NCBI GenBank assembly: GCA_902635845.1 | Contig: CACPPK010000010.1 | Coordinates: 1 to 37,493 of the forward strand | Source: an uncultured Pelagibacteraceae bacterium | GTDB taxonomy: Bacteria; Pseudomonadota; Alphaproteobacteria; Pelagibacterales; Pelagibacteraceae | Direction of reading: 5' to 3' | Length of the DNA: 37,493 nucleotides | Shown: piece after piece, positions 8,601 to 20,081 of the stretch | Numbering within the stretch: the stretch's first letter is position 1 | Layout: the number at the start of each line of letters is the position of its first letter | Notes under the pieces: generated by a model | What the model saw: the letters and a program-made list of their open reading frames with translations, nothing else | Database searches by the model: none | Told to the model about the DNA's origin: nothing | Made by a program: the position numbers and the translations under genes

Positions 8601-9735
8601 ATTTCTGTCAGGATCATCTTTAACCAAAAAAGTAAAAGATTTATCTGAAGGAACTAAGTTAGATTTTGATACAATTAATAAATTATCAATTAATGATGTC
8701 TTTAAAATCACTGTAGGAAATGTAAATGACGAAGCAACATTAGCTCAATTAAAAGATCAATACAATAAAGCAAAAGAAGACATAACAGAGAGATTTGAAG
8801 ATAAAGTTTTAAAAATTAGAAGTGGTGATGATTTATTACCAAGTGTTATGAAAATGGTAAAAGTATTTGTTGCTATAAAAAGAAGATTAAGACCTGGTGA
8901 TAAAATGTCAGGAAGACATGGTAATAAGGGAGTTGTAAGTAAAATTGTGCCTGTTGAGGATATGCCGTACAGAGAGGATGGTAGACCAGTTGATATTGTT
9001 TTAAATCCCCTAGGTGTTCCAAGTAGGATGAACGTTGGTCAAATTCTAGAGACACATTTGGGTTGGGCATGTAAAGAATTTGGTGAACAAGTTAAAAATT
9101 TAGTAAATGAAAATAACAAAAAAATTGAAAGAACAGAAAAAATCGAAAAATTCTTAAGATCTGTTTATGGAGAAGAAATTTTTAATGATAAAGTTGACAA
9201 GTTAAGCAAGAGTGAATTTAAAGATCTTTGTGAAAATTTACAGAATGGTATCGCAATCTCAACGCCTGTTTTTGATGGAGCTAAAGAAAAAAATGTTACT
9301 GAGATGCTTGAACTAGCAAATTTACCAGGATCTGGACAAACATATTTATGGGATGGTAGAACAGGTGAGAAGTTTGATAGACCAGTTACCGTTGGGATAA
9401 TCTACATGCTAAAACTTCACCACTTAGTCGAAGATAAAATTCATGCAAGATCTACAGGACCTTACAGTTTGGTTACACAACAACCACTTGGAGGTAAAGC
9501 ACAGTTAGGTGGTCAAAGATTTGGTGAAATGGAAGTATGGGCACTTGAGGCGTATGGTGCATCATACACATTACAGGAAATATTAACTGTTAAATCCGAT
9601 GACGTTGCAGGAAGAGTTAAAGTTTATGAAACTATAGTTAAAGGTGAGGAAAACTTTGAATCAGGAATACCGGAATCATTTAACGTATTAGTCAAAGAGA
9701 TTAAATCATTAGCATTAAATGTGGAGCTTAATTAA
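5647..9735 (+). CDS. rpoB: DNA-directed RNA polymerase subunit beta
   Basis: This 1362-residue catalytic beta subunit is close to the usual proteobacterial length. The rifampicin-binding cluster is intact from QLSQFMDQ (519-526) to [10 protein letters not shown] (534-543). Positions equivalent to E. coli Q513, D516, H526 and S531 are Q522, D525, H535 and S540, all the sensitive residues. The [10 protein letters not shown] segment and the C-terminal [18 protein letters not shown] are also present. The TAA shares a base with rpoC. The ribosome site is weak, so translation could depend on RNA structure ahead of it. Confidence 0.99.
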   Translation: MQLSFTEKKNIRKSFGKLKESLSIPNLIEVQKNSYKELTEFNSEAAELTKGFDRVFKSIFPIEDLNDKATLEYVSYRLEKPKFDVEECIARGLTYSSALKCTLRLVVYEIDQENNTKDILSAKEQEVYMGEVPMMTNSGTFITNGVQRVVVNQMHRSPGVFFDHDKGKTHASGKLLFNCRVIPNRGSWLDFEYDVKDFLYFKIDRKKKIFSSTLLLALGYTKSEIVDEFYESEQYTFDTKTEKWKTKFNPENYKAKNFSEEVIDAKTGQVVIKLGDKINFLSAKKLANDGLKDILVSRESLFGKFLHRDIKVNEEEDGTFKIGTELNDTIIQQILDANIHSIQISVTNSINKGPYLLTTILADKNNNKDEAITEIYKMLRPGEPPTIEIATQIFNNLFFSSDRYDLSDVGRVKMNSRLNQECSDKITILRNDDIIAIIHKMLDLRDGKDDVDDIDHLGNRRVRSVGELVENQARIGVYRMERAIKEKMTTLDVESAMPQDLINAKPLTVSLKDFFASSQLSQFMDQTNPLSEITHKRRVSALGPGGLTRERAGFEVRDVHPTHYGRICPIETPEGPNIGLINSLSTYAKINKYGFIESPYKKVKNGVVQDKVEYLSAMEETKFTIAQANTKLDKNGKITEELVSCRQNLNFLLSKPDSIDYIDVSPKQLVSVAASLIPFLENDDANRALMGSNMMRQAVPLLKPESPLVGTGIESDVALDSGVTIVAKRDGIVDKIDGKRIVIKVTEETDFSKSGVDIYNLQKFKRSNQNTCINQRPLVRVGDKVKSGDIIADGPSTKLGELALGKNVTVAFMPWQGYNFEDSILISERCVTDDVFTSVHIVEYEIMARDTKLGEEEITRDIPNVNEEALKNLDESGVVYIGAEVNAGDILVGKVTPKGDSASGPEEKLLRSIFGEKAIDVTDTSLRMSRGSSGTVVDVRVFNRHGIEKDERSITIERAEIEQVQQDKIVEEEILERSIKQRASQFLSGSSLTKKVKDLSEGTKLDFDTINKLSINDVFKITVGNVNDEATLAQLKDQYNKAKEDITERFEDKVLKIRSGDDLLPSVMKMVKVFVAIKRRLRPGDKMSGRHGNKGVVSKIVPVEDMPYREDGRPVDIVLNPLGVPSRMNVGQILETHLGWACKEFGEQVKNLVNENNKKIERTEKIEKFLRSVYGEEIFNDKVDKLSKSEFKDLCENLQNGIAISTPVFDGAKEKNVTEMLELANLPGSGQTYLWDGRTGEKFDRPVTVGIIYMLKLHHLVEDKIHARSTGPYSLVTQQPLGGKAQLGGQRFGEMEVWALEAYGASYTLQEILTVKSDDVAGRVKVYETIVKGEENFESGIPESFNVLVKEIKSLALNVELN

Positions 9736-12700
9736 TGAAAAAAGAATTAACAGATCTATTTAAGGGCAGCGAAATTTCAGAAGCTCAAAATTTTAATAGC
9801 ATTAAAATTTCACTTGCTAGCCCAGAGAAAATTAAATCTTGGACATTTGGTGAAATTAAAAAGCCTGAAACAATTAATTATAGAACGTTTAGACCTGAAA
9901 AAGATGGTTTGTTCTGTGCAAGGATTTTTGGACCAATAAAAGATTATGAGTGTTTATGCGGTAAGTATAAACGAATGAAATTTAGAGGAATTATATGTGA
10001 GAAATGTGGTGTTGAGGTTACAAAATCAAATGTAAGAAGAGAAAGAATGGGCCACATTAACCTTGCTACACCAGTAGCACATATTTGGTTCTTGAAGTCT
10101 CTTCCAAGCAGAATTGCTTTAGCCGTAGACATGAAATTGAAAGAAATAGAGAGAGTTCTTTATTTTGAAAACTTTATAGTAATAGAACCTGGTTTAACTG
10201 GTTTGCAGAAAAATCAACTCTTAAATGAGGAAGAATTAGCAAAATACCAGGATGAGTTTGGTGAAGAAAGTTTTACAGCAGGAATAGGGGCAGAAGCTGT
10301 TCTTGAGATGCTGAAAAATTTAGATTTAGAATTAGAAAGAAAAAACCTTGTAAGCTTTATTAAAGAAACTAAATCAAAAGTTAATGAAGAAAGAGCAATT
10401 AAAAGATTAAAATTAATAGAGTCATTTATTGAAACAGGTCAAAAACCTGAATGGATGATTATGACCGTAGTGCCAGTTATACCACCAGAACTAAGACCAT
10501 TAGTTCCTCTAGACGGCGGAAGATTTGCTACTTCAGATCTTAATGATTTATATAGAAGGGTAATCAATAGAAATAACAGATTAAAAAGATTAATGGATCT
10601 TAAAGCTCCAGATATCATTGTAAGAAATGAAAAAAGGATGCTTCAAGAGTCTGTAGATGCTCTATTTGATAACGGAAGAAGAGGTAGAGTAATAACAGGA
10701 ACAGGTAAGAGACCACTTAAATCTCTTGCTGAAATGTTAAAAGGTAAACAAGGAAGATTTAGACAAAATTTATTAGGTAAACGAGTTGATTATTCTGGAA
10801 GATCAGTAATCGTTGTTGGTCCTGATTTAAAACTACATGAGTGCGGTTTACCAAAAAAAATGGCTTTAGAATTATTTAAACCATTTTTATATGCAAGATT
10901 AAACAAATTAGGCTTAGCATCAACAATTAAACAAGCTAAAAAATTAGTTGAAAAAGAAACAAATGCAGTTTGGGACGCTTTAGAATTAATAGTTAGAGAG
11001 CATCCAGTACTTTTAAATAGAGCACCAACACTTCATAGACTTGGAGTTCAAGCGTTTGAACCCAAATTAATTGAAGGAGATGCAATTGAATTACATCCTT
11101 TGACTTGTGCAGCATTTAACGCTGACTTCGATGGTGACCAAATGGCAGTGCACGTGCCGTTAAGTTTAGAAGCACAATTAGAGGCAAGAATTTTAATGTT
11201 ATCTACAAATAATATTCTTTCTCCATCAAACGGTAAACCAATTATTGTTCCGAGTCAGGATATGATTTTAGGAATTTACTATCTTTCACAAGAACCTATA
11301 TCTGACAAACCAGCTGGATATTTTATAAATTCAGATCAAATTGAATTTGCATTATCATCTGGTCAAATAAATGTGCATAGTACTATCATTTCAAGATACG
11401 AGACTATAGATGAGCAAGGGAATAAGAAAATAGAAAAATATACTTCTACAGCTGGAAGATTTTTACTAGCAAATTTATTACCAAAAAATAGCAACATTAA
11501 GTTTTCTTTAGTAGATAGATTATTACCTAAAAAAGTAGTTTCAGAAATAATTGATGTTGTATTTAGATTTTGTGGTCAAAAGACTACTGTAATTTTTTGC
11601 GACAAGCTTAAAGATTTAGGATTTAAACACGCATTTAAAGCAGGAATTTCGTTTGGAAAAGACGATCTTGTAATCCCTGAAAATAAAACTCAACTAATTG
11701 ACGATACTAAGAAATTAATTGCAGATTATGAAACTCAATATGCCGAAGGTTTAATTACAAGAGGTGAAAAATACAATAAAGTTGTTGATGCTTGGTCTAA
11801 GTGTACAGACAAAGTTGCTGGCGAAATGATGAAGGGAATTTCAGCTACAGAAAAAACTGATGAAGGATTAAAAATTAATTCAGTATTTATGATGGCTGAC
11901 AGTGGAGCTAGAGGATCTGCTGCTCAAATGAAACAATTAGCTGGTATGAGAGGTTTGATTGCTAAGCCTTCAGGTGAAATTATTGAAAGTCCAATTATCT
12001 CAAATTTTAAAGAGGGATTGACTGCTTTGGAATATTTCAACTCAACACACGGTGCTAGAAAAGGATTAGCAGATACAGCGCTTAAAACAGCTAGTTCTGG
12101 ATATTTAACAAGAAGACTATGTGATGTTGCTCAAGATTTAACAATAACAAAAGTAAATTGTGATAATCCTGGATTTATTGAACTTTCTGAAATTTTAGAG
12201 GGTGGTAACGTTGTTGTTAGTTTATCTGAAAGAGCATTAGGAAGAGTAACAGCTGCTGATGTTAAAAACCCTTTATCAGGAGAAGTAATTATTAAAAAAT
12301 CTGAAATGATTGATGAGGCAGGCTGTGATAAAATTGATGCTGCAGGAGTTAAATCAATTAAAGTTTATTCTGTAATGACATGTAGTTCAAAAGAGGGTGT
12401 TTGTGCTACTTGCTATGGACGAGATTTATCAAGAGGTAAGATGGTTCATGTTGGTGAAGCTATTGGAATGATATCTGCTCAATCAATTGGAGAACCAGGA
12501 ACACAGCTAACAATGAGAACGTTTCACGTTGGAGGAACAGCTTCAGTTAAACAAGATTCTCAAATAGTTACTAAAAGTGATGGAACTTTAAAAATAATAA
12601 ATTCAAATATTTTAGAAGACTCTAAAAAGAATTTGATTGTAATGGGAAGAAACACTCAACTTTCTATAGAGGATGACAAAGGAGTTCAGATAGCTGTTTA

Positions 12701-13907
12701 TAAAGTTGCTTATGGTTCAAGATTATTTTTTAACAATGGTGATAAAGTCAAAGCAAATACTAAAATATGTGAATGGGATCCTTACACAACACCAGTTATA
12801 GCAGAGAAAAGTGGTACAGCTAGTTATGTAGATTTAATTGATGGTGTATCAATTCAAGAAACTACTGACGATGCAACAGGAATTTCTTCTAAATCAGTAA
12901 TTGATTGGAGGGGTCAATCAAAAAGTACTGATTTAAAACCTAGAATTACTTTAAGAGATGAAAAAGGAAATGTGATTAAAAAAGCTGACGATAATGAAGC
13001 TAGATATTATCTAGTACCAGATTCGATTTTATCAATTAAAGATGGTCAAAAAGTTTATGCAGGTGATGTAATTGCAAGATTACCTAAGGAAACTACAAAA
13101 ACAAAAGATATTACCGGAGGTCTTCCAAGAGTTGCGGAGTTATTTGAAGCTCGAAAGGCCAAGGATAGTGCGATCATTGCAGAAAATGATGGCAGTGTTG
13201 TTTTTGGTAAAGAGGTAAGAGGCAAACAAAGAGTATCTATTGTTCCTGAAGATGGATCAGAACCTTCAAATTATTTAATTCCAAAAGGTAAACATATCAA
13301 TTTCAATCCAGGCGAAAAAATTCAAAAAGGAGAGTATCTTTTAGATGGTCAACCACTGCCACATGATATTTTAAGAATTTTAGGAATCAAAGATTTAACA
13401 GAATATTTTGTTAATCAAGTTCAAGAAGTTTATAGATTACAAGGTGTAATAATAAACGATAAGCATATTGAAACTATTTTAAGACAAATGCTTAAAAAAG
13501 TTGAGGTTAAAGTATCAGGTGACTCAAGTTATTTACCTGGTGAAGTGGTTGATAGAATTAAGTTTGATAATACTAATGAAAAATTGGTTGCAGAAGGAAA
13601 AACACCAGCCGTTGGTGAAAGAGTTCTAATGGGTATTACTAAGGCTTCACTTCAAACAGAATCGTTTATTTCAGCTGCTTCTTTCCAAGAAACAACAAGA
13701 GTATTAACAGACGCTGCAATTAAAGGAAAAGTTGATCCATTAAATGGCCTAAAAGAGAACGTAATTGTTGGAAGATTAGTTCCTGCAGGTACTGGTAATA
13801 TTAAAAATAGATGGAACAATAAAGCTCTCGAGGACGATAATAATTTCTTAGCAGAGCAGGATAAAATAGAAGCTTCAGAACCCGAAGAAACACAGGCAAA
13901 TCAGTAA
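9735..13907 (+). CDS. rpoC: DNA-directed RNA polymerase subunit beta'
   Basis: This 1390-residue subunit carries the catalytic magnesium site NADFDGDQ (462-469), with Asp464, Asp466 and Asp468. The N-terminal zinc site is C73, C75, C88, C91. The second zinc site includes the [15 protein letters not shown] segment. The trigger-loop region [16 protein letters not shown] is present. There is no obvious lineage-specific insertion or truncation. It is followed by the longest non-coding gap in the transcription-translation run (13908-14074). Confidence 0.99.
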   Translation: MKKELTDLFKGSEISEAQNFNSIKISLASPEKIKSWTFGEIKKPETINYRTFRPEKDGLFCARIFGPIKDYECLCGKYKRMKFRGIICEKCGVEVTKSNVRRERMGHINLATPVAHIWFLKSLPSRIALAVDMKLKEIERVLYFENFIVIEPGLTGLQKNQLLNEEELAKYQDEFGEESFTAGIGAEAVLEMLKNLDLELERKNLVSFIKETKSKVNEERAIKRLKLIESFIETGQKPEWMIMTVVPVIPPELRPLVPLDGGRFATSDLNDLYRRVINRNNRLKRLMDLKAPDIIVRNEKRMLQESVDALFDNGRRGRVITGTGKRPLKSLAEMLKGKQGRFRQNLLGKRVDYSGRSVIVVGPDLKLHECGLPKKMALELFKPFLYARLNKLGLASTIKQAKKLVEKETNAVWDALELIVREHPVLLNRAPTLHRLGVQAFEPKLIEGDAIELHPLTCAAFNADFDGDQMAVHVPLSLEAQLEARILMLSTNNILSPSNGKPIIVPSQDMILGIYYLSQEPISDKPAGYFINSDQIEFALSSGQINVHSTIISRYETIDEQGNKKIEKYTSTAGRFLLANLLPKNSNIKFSLVDRLLPKKVVSEIIDVVFRFCGQKTTVIFCDKLKDLGFKHAFKAGISFGKDDLVIPENKTQLIDDTKKLIADYETQYAEGLITRGEKYNKVVDAWSKCTDKVAGEMMKGISATEKTDEGLKINSVFMMADSGARGSAAQMKQLAGMRGLIAKPSGEIIESPIISNFKEGLTALEYFNSTHGARKGLADTALKTASSGYLTRRLCDVAQDLTITKVNCDNPGFIELSEILEGGNVVVSLSERALGRVTAADVKNPLSGEVIIKKSEMIDEAGCDKIDAAGVKSIKVYSVMTCSSKEGVCATCYGRDLSRGKMVHVGEAIGMISAQSIGEPGTQLTMRTFHVGGTASVKQDSQIVTKSDGTLKIINSNILEDSKKNLIVMGRNTQLSIEDDKGVQIAVYKVAYGSRLFFNNGDKVKANTKICEWDPYTTPVIAEKSGTASYVDLIDGVSIQETTDDATGISSKSVIDWRGQSKSTDLKPRITLRDEKGNVIKKADDNEARYYLVPDSILSIKDGQKVYAGDVIARLPKETTKTKDITGGLPRVAELFEARKAKDSAIIAENDGSVVFGKEVRGKQRVSIVPEDGSEPSNYLIPKGKHINFNPGEKIQKGEYLLDGQPLPHDILRILGIKDLTEYFVNQVQEVYRLQGVIINDKHIETILRQMLKKVEVKVSGDSSYLPGEVVDRIKFDNTNEKLVAEGKTPAVGERVLMGITKASLQTESFISAASFQETTRVLTDAAIKGKVDPLNGLKENVIVGRLVPAGTGNIKNRWNNKALEDDNNFLAEQDKIEASEPEETQANQ

Positions 13908-14074
13908 AAAAATCGCCTAAAAATTGCAGTTTTAGTTTGACAAAGGGCTATTAATAAGTAATTTGGCGATGTTTTTGGTTGGAATGTAGTGCTTCTAACG
14001 GTACTAAACGCTGCCACAAAATAACCTGTCAGTTATTTTCATCTAAAAATAAATTAATTAATTTTAAAAAATTT
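13908..14074 (+). promoter_or_regulatory. Candidate structured leader RNA / promoter region upstream of rpsL
   Basis: This 167-nt gap holds several possible RNA elements. ATCGCC (13912-13917) pairs with GGCGAT (13965-13970). TAGTGC (13987-13992) pairs with GTACTA (14001-14006), with one G-U. AAAATAAC (14018-14025) pairs perfectly with GTTATTTT (14032-14039) across CTGTCA. By my count 13965-14031 is about 43% G+C. A consensus -35 TTGACA (13937-13942) has only a weak -10 (TAATTT, 13959-13964). From memory, comparative work on Candidatus Pelagibacter ubique proposed a cis-regulatory RNA ahead of the S12 gene, and this is the matching position. Ligand and mechanism are unknown. Confidence 0.6.
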
Positions 14075-14446
14075 ATGCCAACTATTAATCAGTTGTTAAG
14101 AAAAAAAAGAGTCAAACCAGCAGCGAGGAACAAAGTTCCTGCTCTACAAAAACAACCTTTAAAGAGAGGTGTTTGTGTAAAAGTTTATACAACAACTCCT
14201 AAGAAACCAAACTCTGCATTAAGAAAAGTTGCTAGAGTGAGATTGTCAAATGGATTTGAAGTTACAGCTTATATTCCAGGCGAAGGTCATAACCTTCAAG
14301 AACACTCGGTAGTTCTGATTAGAGGTGGTAGGGTAAAAGATTTACCAGGTGTTCGTTATCATATTTTAAGAGGTAATCTAGATACACAAGGTGTTGCAAA
14401 TAGAAAACAAAGAAGATCTTTATACGGAACAAAAAAAGGTAAATAA
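14075..14446 (+). CDS. rpsL: 30S ribosomal protein S12
   Basis: This 123-residue decoding-centre protein starts at [12 protein letters not shown], the conserved S12 N-terminus. The reading frame stays open upstream to 13979, but that extension reads through the proposed leader and is unlike S12, so it was rejected. [15 protein letters not shown] and [13 protein letters not shown] contain the residues where streptomycin-resistance substitutions occur (E. coli K43 and K88); here both are the ordinary lysines. No Shine-Dalgarno is visible in the U/A-rich sequence before the ATG, which fits control by the upstream structure. The stop overlaps the rpsG start. Confidence 0.97.
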   Translation: MPTINQLLRKKRVKPAARNKVPALQKQPLKRGVCVKVYTTTPKKPNSALRKVARVRLSNGFEVTAYIPGEGHNLQEHSVVLIRGGRVKDLPGVRYHILRGNLDTQGVANRKQRRSLYGTKKGK

Positions 14447-14916
14447 TGTCTAGAAAAAAAACTCAACCGAAAAAAAATGTAGTTCCAGATCCAAAATTCA
14501 AATCAACTATTATTCCTAAATTAATCAACAATATCATGTATGACGGCAAAAGAGGTATTGCTGCCAAAATAGTTTATGACGCTATAGATAAAATTAAAAC
14601 AAAAACTAAAGATGAACCGATTAATATTTTTAATGAAGCAATTAATAACATCAAACCAACTGTAGAAGTTAGATCTAGAAGAGTTGGTGGTGCAACTTAT
14701 CAAGTTCCTGTTGAGGTAAAAAGTAAAAGAGCACAAGCTTTAGCCATTAGATGGCTAGTTGAGTCAGCAAGAAAAAGAAAAGATAAACATATGGCAGATA
14801 AAATTTTTAATGAGCTTTATGATGCTTATGAAAAAAAAGGTGCTGCCGTTAAAAAAAGAGAGGATGTACACAAAATGGCAGAGTCCAATAAGGCATTTGC
14901 TCATTTTAGGTGGTGA
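14446..14916 (+). CDS. rpsG: 30S ribosomal protein S7
   Basis: This 156-residue primary 16S rRNA-binding protein nucleates assembly of the 30S head. The conserved region GGATYQVPVEV is followed by ALAIRWLVESARKR (about residues 84-108), and the C-terminus ends HFRW. Coupling to rpsL is by TAATG. The E. coli S12-S7 intercistronic segment, where S7 represses its own translation, is therefore absent. fusA starts six bases downstream. Confidence 0.97.
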   Translation: MSRKKTQPKKNVVPDPKFKSTIIPKLINNIMYDGKRGIAAKIVYDAIDKIKTKTKDEPINIFNEAINNIKPTVEVRSRRVGGATYQVPVEVKSKRAQALAIRWLVESARKRKDKHMADKIFNELYDAYEKKGAAVKKREDVHKMAESNKAFAHFRW

Positions 14917-14922
14917 TAGGAT

Positions 14923-17001
14923 ATGGCTAGAACTCATTCATTAGATAAATACAGAAACATTGGGATCATGGCCCATATAGATGCTGGTAAAACAACTACT
15001 ACAGAAAGAATTTTATATTACACAGGTAAAAGTCATAAAATTGGTGAAGTTCACGATGGTGCAGCTACTATGGATTGGATGGAACAAGAACAAGAAAGAG
15101 GTATTACAATTACTTCCGCAGCAACTACTTGTTTTTGGAATGATCACAGAGTTAATATCATAGATACCCCAGGTCACGTAGACTTTACTATTGAAGTAGA
15201 GAGATCTTTAAAAGTTTTAGATGGTGCAGTAGCTGTTTTTGATGGTGTAGCAGGTGTAGAACCACAATCCGAAACTGTATGGAGACAAGCCGATAAGTAT
15301 AAAGTGCCAAGAATTTGTTTTGTAAACAAATTAGACAGAACAGGTGCTGATTTCTTTAGATGTGTAGACATGATTAAAGATAGATTAGGTGCTAAGCCAT
15401 TAGTATTACAAGTTCCTATTGGAATTGAAGCTTCTCTAACAGGAGTTGTTGATTTAGTTAAAATGAAAGCTCAAGTTTGGAAAAATGAGGCTTTAGGTGC
15501 AGAATGGGAATACAAAGATATTCCTGATGATCTTAAAGAAATAACTGAAAAGTACAGAACGGAATTAATCGAAACTGCTGTAGAACAAGATGAAAAGTTA
15601 ATGGAATCTTACTTAAATGGAGACGAAATTAAGGAAGAAGATTTGGTTAAATGCATAAGAAAAGGAACATTGGATTTTAGTTTTGTTCCTGTTTTAACTG
15701 GATCTGCCTTTAAAAATAAAGGTGTTCAGCCTTTACTAGATGCAGTTGTGAACTACTTGCCTAGTCCAGTTGATATTGGTTCAATTAAAGGAACAAAAGT
15801 TGGATCAGAAGATGAAATGGAAATGAAATTTGACGATGGTTCTTCTTTTTCTGGTTTAGCATTTAAAGTTGCAAACGATCCTTTTGTAGGTTCTTTAACA
15901 TTTGTTAGAATTTATTCTGGTACAATTAAGTCTGGAACTGCCGTATACAACTCTTCATCTGATAAGGAAGAAAGAGTTGGTCGTATGCTTTTAATGCATG
16001 CTAATTCAAGAGAAGATATTAAAGAAGCCAACGCAGGTGATATTGTTTCACTAGCAGGATTAAAAAATACTATGACTGGTCACACTTTATGTGACAAAGA
16101 AAATCCAGTTTTATTAGAGCCAATGGAATTCCCAGACCCAGTAATTGAAATTGCTGTAGAGCCAAAAACAAAAGGTGATCAAGAAAAAATGGGTGAAGCA
16201 TTAGCAAGATTAGCTAAAGAGGATCCATCATTTAGAGTTTCTTCAGATGAAGAGTCGGGTCAAACAATTATTAAAGGTATGGGTGAACTTCACTTAGATA
16301 TTATTGTTGATCGAATGAAAAGAGAATTTAAAGTTGAAGCAAACGTAGGTGCTCCACAAGTTGCTTACAGAGAAACTATAGAAAAATCTGCTGAGTATGA
16401 ATATATACATAAAAAACAAAGTGGTGGTGCCGGTCAGTTTGCTAAGGTTAAATTATTTGTTGAACCTCAAGAACCAGGAAAAGGAAGAGAAGTTGAAAGT
16501 GCTATTAAGGGTGGAGCTATTCCAAAAGAATTTATTCCTGGTGTTGAAAAAGGTATTGAAACTGTGTCTGATAGTGGAATTTTGGCAGGTTTCCCAATGA
16601 TTGATTACAAAGTAACTATTGTTGATGGTTTACATCATGACGTTGACTCAAGCGTTTTAGCTTTTGAACTTGCAAGTAGAGCATGTTTTAAAGAAGCTTG
16701 TACTCAAGGTGGATTAAAACTTCTAGAACCAATTATGAGAGTAGAAGTCGTTACTCCTGAGGACTATATGGGAGATGTTATAGGCGATTTAAACAGTAGA
16801 AGAGGGCAAATTAGTACTCAAGAACAAAGAGGAAATGCAACTGTAATTACAGCTATGGTTCCTCTAGCCAATATGTTTGGTTACATAAATAATCTTAGAT
16901 CAATGTCACAAGGAAGAGCACAATATTCAATGTTCTTTGATCATTATTCTAAAGTTCCTCAAAACGTTCAAGATGAAGTAACTAAAAAGGTAGCAGGATA
17001 A
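14923..17001 (+). CDS. fusA: Translation elongation factor EF-G
   Basis: This 692-residue GTPase drives ribosomal translocation. GTPase motifs are AHIDAGKT (17-24), RGITIT (59-64), DTPGH (81-85) and NKLD (135-138). The rest matches five-domain EF-G, including GMGELHLDI and the C-terminal region [10 protein letters not shown]. Length and start ([20 protein letters not shown]) are typical of the main bacterial EF-G. An AGG lies just before the ATG. The stop overlaps rpsJ by one base; no tuf copy intervenes. Confidence 0.98.
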   Translation: MARTHSLDKYRNIGIMAHIDAGKTTTTERILYYTGKSHKIGEVHDGAATMDWMEQEQERGITITSAATTCFWNDHRVNIIDTPGHVDFTIEVERSLKVLDGAVAVFDGVAGVEPQSETVWRQADKYKVPRICFVNKLDRTGADFFRCVDMIKDRLGAKPLVLQVPIGIEASLTGVVDLVKMKAQVWKNEALGAEWEYKDIPDDLKEITEKYRTELIETAVEQDEKLMESYLNGDEIKEEDLVKCIRKGTLDFSFVPVLTGSAFKNKGVQPLLDAVVNYLPSPVDIGSIKGTKVGSEDEMEMKFDDGSSFSGLAFKVANDPFVGSLTFVRIYSGTIKSGTAVYNSSSDKEERVGRMLLMHANSREDIKEANAGDIVSLAGLKNTMTGHTLCDKENPVLLEPMEFPDPVIEIAVEPKTKGDQEKMGEALARLAKEDPSFRVSSDEESGQTIIKGMGELHLDIIVDRMKREFKVEANVGAPQVAYRETIEKSAEYEYIHKKQSGGAGQFAKVKLFVEPQEPGKGREVESAIKGGAIPKEFIPGVEKGIETVSDSGILAGFPMIDYKVTIVDGLHHDVDSSVLAFELASRACFKEACTQGGLKLLEPIMRVEVVTPEDYMGDVIGDLNSRRGQISTQEQRGNATVITAMVPLANMFGYINNLRSMSQGRAQYSMFFDHYSKVPQNVQDEVTKKVAG

Positions 17002-17309
17002 TGGAAAAGCAAAACATAAGAATAAAACTAAGAGCTTATGATAATAAGGTTTTAGATGCCTCTACAGAAGAAATTGTAAACACAGTTAAAAGAACTGGGG
17101 CTACAATAAAAGGGCCAATTCCATTACCTACAAGAATTGAGAGATATACTGTATTAAGATCACCTCACATAGATAAGAAAAGTAGAGAGCAATTTGAATC
17201 GAGAACACATAAAAGATTAATCGATATTATTGAACCAACACCACAAACTGTAGAAGCATTAATGAAACTTGATTTAGCATCTGGTGTAGATGTGGAGATA
17301 AAAATTTAA
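17001..17309 (+). CDS. rpsJ: 30S ribosomal protein S10
   Basis: This 102-residue protein belongs to the 30S head and is also NusE, the partner of NusB in antitermination. The signature [14 protein letters not shown] opens the protein, and the [13 protein letters not shown] loop is intact. It is the first gene of the S10 cluster but is joined to fusA by TAATG, so the roughly 170-nt L4-responsive leader known before E. coli rpsJ is not present. Confidence 0.97.
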   Translation: MEKQNIRIKLRAYDNKVLDASTEEIVNTVKRTGATIKGPIPLPTRIERYTVLRSPHIDKKSREQFESRTHKRLIDIIEPTPQTVEALMKLDLASGVDVEIKI

Positions 17310-17311
17310 TT

Positions 17312-18022
17312 ATGAGTGAGATAGCTTTATTAGGGAAGAAAATAGGTATGACGAGAGAATTCTATAAATCTGGTCAACTAGTTCCTGTTACTGTGCTTAA
17401 GATTGAAAAAGCTAGAGTTATTCAGGTTATTGAAGAAGAAAAAAGAGGGTACAAGGCTGTTCAGCTTGGATATGGGAAAATTAAAAATTCAAAATTAACA
17501 AAAGCTATGAAAGGTGTTTTTGCTAAAAAAAATACTGAAGCTAAGAAAAAATTAAAAGAATTTAGAGTAAACGACACATCTGTTTACAAAGAAGGAAACG
17601 AGTTTGGTTTAGAAATATTCAAAGACATTAAATTTGTAGACACAAGATCAAAAACAATTGGTAAAGGTTTTGCAGGTGCTATGAAGAGACATAATTTTGG
17701 TGGTTTAAGAGCCAGTCATGGTGTTTCCATATCTCACAGAGCACATGGTTCAACAGGACATAGCCAAGATCCAGGAAAAGTTTTTAAAGGAAAAAAAATG
17801 GCTGGTCATATGGGTGACAAGCTAAGAACAATGCAAAATATTGAAATAATAAAAACTGACTTAGAAAACGAACTTCTTTACTTAAAAGGATCAATACCTG
17901 GTTCAAAAAATTCTGAAGTAATGGTTAAAAAATCAGTAAAAAATATAAGCAAAATGACAATTGGTGAGAAACAAGTAGCCGCTGAAGAAGCTAAAAAAAC
18001 ACCTGAGAAAAAGAAAAAATAA
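17312..18022 (+). CDS. rplC: 50S ribosomal protein L3
   Basis: This 236-residue protein approaches the peptidyl-transferase centre. The core signature lies in KGFAGAMKRHNFGG followed by HRAHGSTGHSQDPGKVFKGK. It is slightly longer than E. coli L3 (209) because of a Lys/Glu-rich C-terminal tail (about the last 25 residues, ending TPEKKKK). It starts two bases after rpsJ and overlaps rplD by one base. Confidence 0.97.
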   Translation: MSEIALLGKKIGMTREFYKSGQLVPVTVLKIEKARVIQVIEEEKRGYKAVQLGYGKIKNSKLTKAMKGVFAKKNTEAKKKLKEFRVNDTSVYKEGNEFGLEIFKDIKFVDTRSKTIGKGFAGAMKRHNFGGLRASHGVSISHRAHGSTGHSQDPGKVFKGKKMAGHMGDKLRTMQNIEIIKTDLENELLYLKGSIPGSKNSEVMVKKSVKNISKMTIGEKQVAAEEAKKTPEKKKK

Positions 18023-18645
18023 TGAAATTAGATAAAATTAGCATAGATGGAAAAAAAGATAGTATTGAAGTTTTGGATAAGATTTTTTCTGCTAAAATTA
18101 ACCATAAATTAGTTAGCGCTGTTCTATATAAAACAAATGCTAATTACAAAGGAAGACATGCCAAAACTAAACAACAAAATGAAGTAAAAGGACCAACTTC
18201 AAAAATATATGCTCAAAAAGGAACTGGTGGTGCAAGGCATGCTAGTAGAAAAGCTCCTATATTTGTTGGCGGTGGTATAGCTCATGGACCCAAAGGTGAA
18301 TTGGCTTATAAAAAAAGAAAACTAAACAAAACAGAGAAAAAACAAAGCGTAGCTTCACTAATTACAGAAAAAAATAATAATAAAAACTTATTAATCTTAA
18401 ATGACTTTAGTACAGAAATTAAAAAAACTAAAGAGATGAACTCAATTATTAATAAACTTGAAATTACAAATTCACTAATAATTCTAGACAAAAATTCAAA
18501 ACAAAAAATCGAAAAATCAGCAAGAAATATTCCAAATGTTAAAGTCACAGATGTAAATCATTTTAGTGCTTACGACATTATTAAATTTAAAAAAGTAGTT
18601 TTCACAGAAAGCTCCGTAAAAGAATTAGAAAAGAGATATTCATAA
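18022..18645 (+). CDS. rplD: 50S ribosomal protein L4
   Basis: This 207-residue protein lines the exit tunnel. Its extended loop contains QKGTGGARHASRKAP and FVGGGIAHGP (about residues 68-92), the part that contacts 23S rRNA. In E. coli L4 also represses the S10 operon through the S10 leader, but no such leader exists at this locus. The gene is unusually A-rich in its C-terminal half. Confidence 0.95.
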   Translation: MKLDKISIDGKKDSIEVLDKIFSAKINHKLVSAVLYKTNANYKGRHAKTKQQNEVKGPTSKIYAQKGTGGARHASRKAPIFVGGGIAHGPKGELAYKKRKLNKTEKKQSVASLITEKNNNKNLLILNDFSTEIKKTKEMNSIINKLEITNSLIILDKNSKQKIEKSARNIPNVKVTDVNHFSAYDIIKFKKVVFTESSVKELEKRYS

Positions 18646-18646
18646 A

Positions 18647-18940
18647 ATGGAAAAAATTCACTTATACGACAAAATTCTTTCTCCAGTGGTTACCGAGAAA
18701 TCAACTAACTTGTCTGAACTGAATAAAATTGTATTTAAAGTTCCAGATGGTGCAAATAAAAAAAATCTAAAAAAAAATATAGAAAAAATATTTAAAGTTA
18801 ATGTGACTAAGATAAACATTATAAACAAACAAAACAGAACAAAAGTTACTAGAGGTAGAAAAGTAAAAGTATCTGGTTATAAAAAAGCAATAATAACTTT
18901 AAAAAAAGGTCAAAGTATTGATCTAACAACAGGAATTTAA
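18647..18940 (+). CDS. rplW: 50S ribosomal protein L23
   Basis: This 97-residue protein sits at the tunnel exit and serves as the docking point for trigger factor and SRP. The opening DKILSPVVTEKSTNL is the L23 signature, and the basic loop TKVTRGRKVKVSGYKKAI is present near the C-terminus. Length is typical. It has one base of spacing from rplD and three from rplB, in the standard L3-L4-L23-L2 order. Confidence 0.95.
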   Translation: MEKIHLYDKILSPVVTEKSTNLSELNKIVFKVPDGANKKNLKKNIEKIFKVNVTKINIINKQNRTKVTRGRKVKVSGYKKAIITLKKGQSIDLTTGI

Positions 18941-18943
18941 TAA

Positions 18944-19783
18944 ATGGCATTAAAAACTTTTAAACCATACACAAAATCTACAAGAGGAACTATTTTAGTT
19001 GATAGATCTGGTTTATGGAAAGGTAAACCATTTAAGTCATTAGTCTCTCCAAAAAATGCCATGAAAGGTAGAAATAACAATGGTCATATTACCTCTATTA
19101 ATAGAGCAGGTGGACATAAAAAAATGTACAGACATGTAGATTTTTATAGAAAAAAATTTGACATGGAAGCTACAGTTGAAAGAATAGAGTATGATCCAAA
19201 TAGATCATGTTACATCATGTTAGTTAAATTTGAGGATAATACGCATGCATACTTCTTAGCACCACAAAAAATTAAAGTTGGAGATAAAGTTGAAAGCGGT
19301 TCTAAAAAAGAAATTAAAGTAGGTAATTGTATGCCATTGCAAGATATACCAGTGGGTATCAATATACACAATGTCGAGATACAGCCAGGTGGTGGTGGAA
19401 AAATTGCTAGAGCTGCTGGTTCATCAGTTACTATTAGTGGTCTAGATGGAAACTATAGTTTAATCAAATTAGCCTCAGGTGAAGTGAGAAAAATAGATTC
19501 AAGAGCTTTGGCTACAATTGGAATTTTAAGTAATCCAGATCAAAAAAATATTAAAATTGGAAAAGCAGGTAGATCAAGATGGTTGGGTAGAAGACCTCAT
19601 ACAAGAGGTGTTGTTAAAAACCCAGTTGATCACCCACATGGAGGTGGTGAAGGTAAATCAGCTGGAGGAAGACATCCAGTATCACCTACAGGACAATCTG
19701 CTAAAGGTTTAAAAACCCGTGATAATAAGAGAACAGATAAATTTATAGTTAAGAGAAGAAATAAGAGGAAGGATACTAAGTAA
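18944..19783 (+). CDS. rplB: 50S ribosomal protein L2
   Basis: This 279-residue protein is needed for subunit association and peptidyl transfer. It starts [16 protein letters not shown]. The C-terminal signature [14 protein letters not shown] contains the conserved histidine associated with peptidyl-transferase function. Both OB-fold and SH3-like domains appear complete. The stop shares a base with rpsS. Confidence 0.97.
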   Translation: MALKTFKPYTKSTRGTILVDRSGLWKGKPFKSLVSPKNAMKGRNNNGHITSINRAGGHKKMYRHVDFYRKKFDMEATVERIEYDPNRSCYIMLVKFEDNTHAYFLAPQKIKVGDKVESGSKKEIKVGNCMPLQDIPVGINIHNVEIQPGGGGKIARAAGSSVTISGLDGNYSLIKLASGEVRKIDSRALATIGILSNPDQKNIKIGKAGRSRWLGRRPHTRGVVKNPVDHPHGGGEGKSAGGRHPVSPTGQSAKGLKTRDNKRTDKFIVKRRNKRKDTK

Positions 19784-20079
19784 TGGCTAGAGCAGTTTGG
19801 AAAGGACCGTTTGTAGAAGAAAGCTTGATGAAGAAAGTGGACAAGTATAAAGACGATCCAAAGAAAATTCCTATTAAAACTTGGTCAAGAAAATCTACAA
19901 TTTTACCTGATTTTGTAGGGGTCAGTTTCCAAATTTATAATGGCAAAAAATTTATACCAATAACAGTTTCAGAAGATATGGTTGGACATAAATTAGGTGA
20001 GTTTGCACCAACAAGAACGTTCTTTGGTCATACACCAGCTGATAAAAAAGCTAAACCAGCAACAGCAGAGAAGAAATAA
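19783..20079 (+). CDS. rpsS: 30S ribosomal protein S19
   Basis: This 98-residue protein of the 30S head binds with S13. [15 protein letters not shown] and the [16 protein letters not shown] segment are family signatures. The C-terminal tail ([12 protein letters not shown]) is Lys/Ala-rich and unlikely to be structured. It is coupled to rplB by TAATG and lies two bases before rplV. Confidence 0.97.
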   Translation: MARAVWKGPFVEESLMKKVDKYKDDPKKIPIKTWSRKSTILPDFVGVSFQIYNGKKFIPITVSEDMVGHKLGEFAPTRTFFGHTPADKKAKPATAEKK

Positions 20080-20081
20080 TT

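Noticed and set aside
13979..14074. Upstream in-frame extension of rpsL
   Set aside because: S12 begins MPTINQLL. The extra 32 codons fall in the G+C-enriched foldable leader and do not resemble S12.
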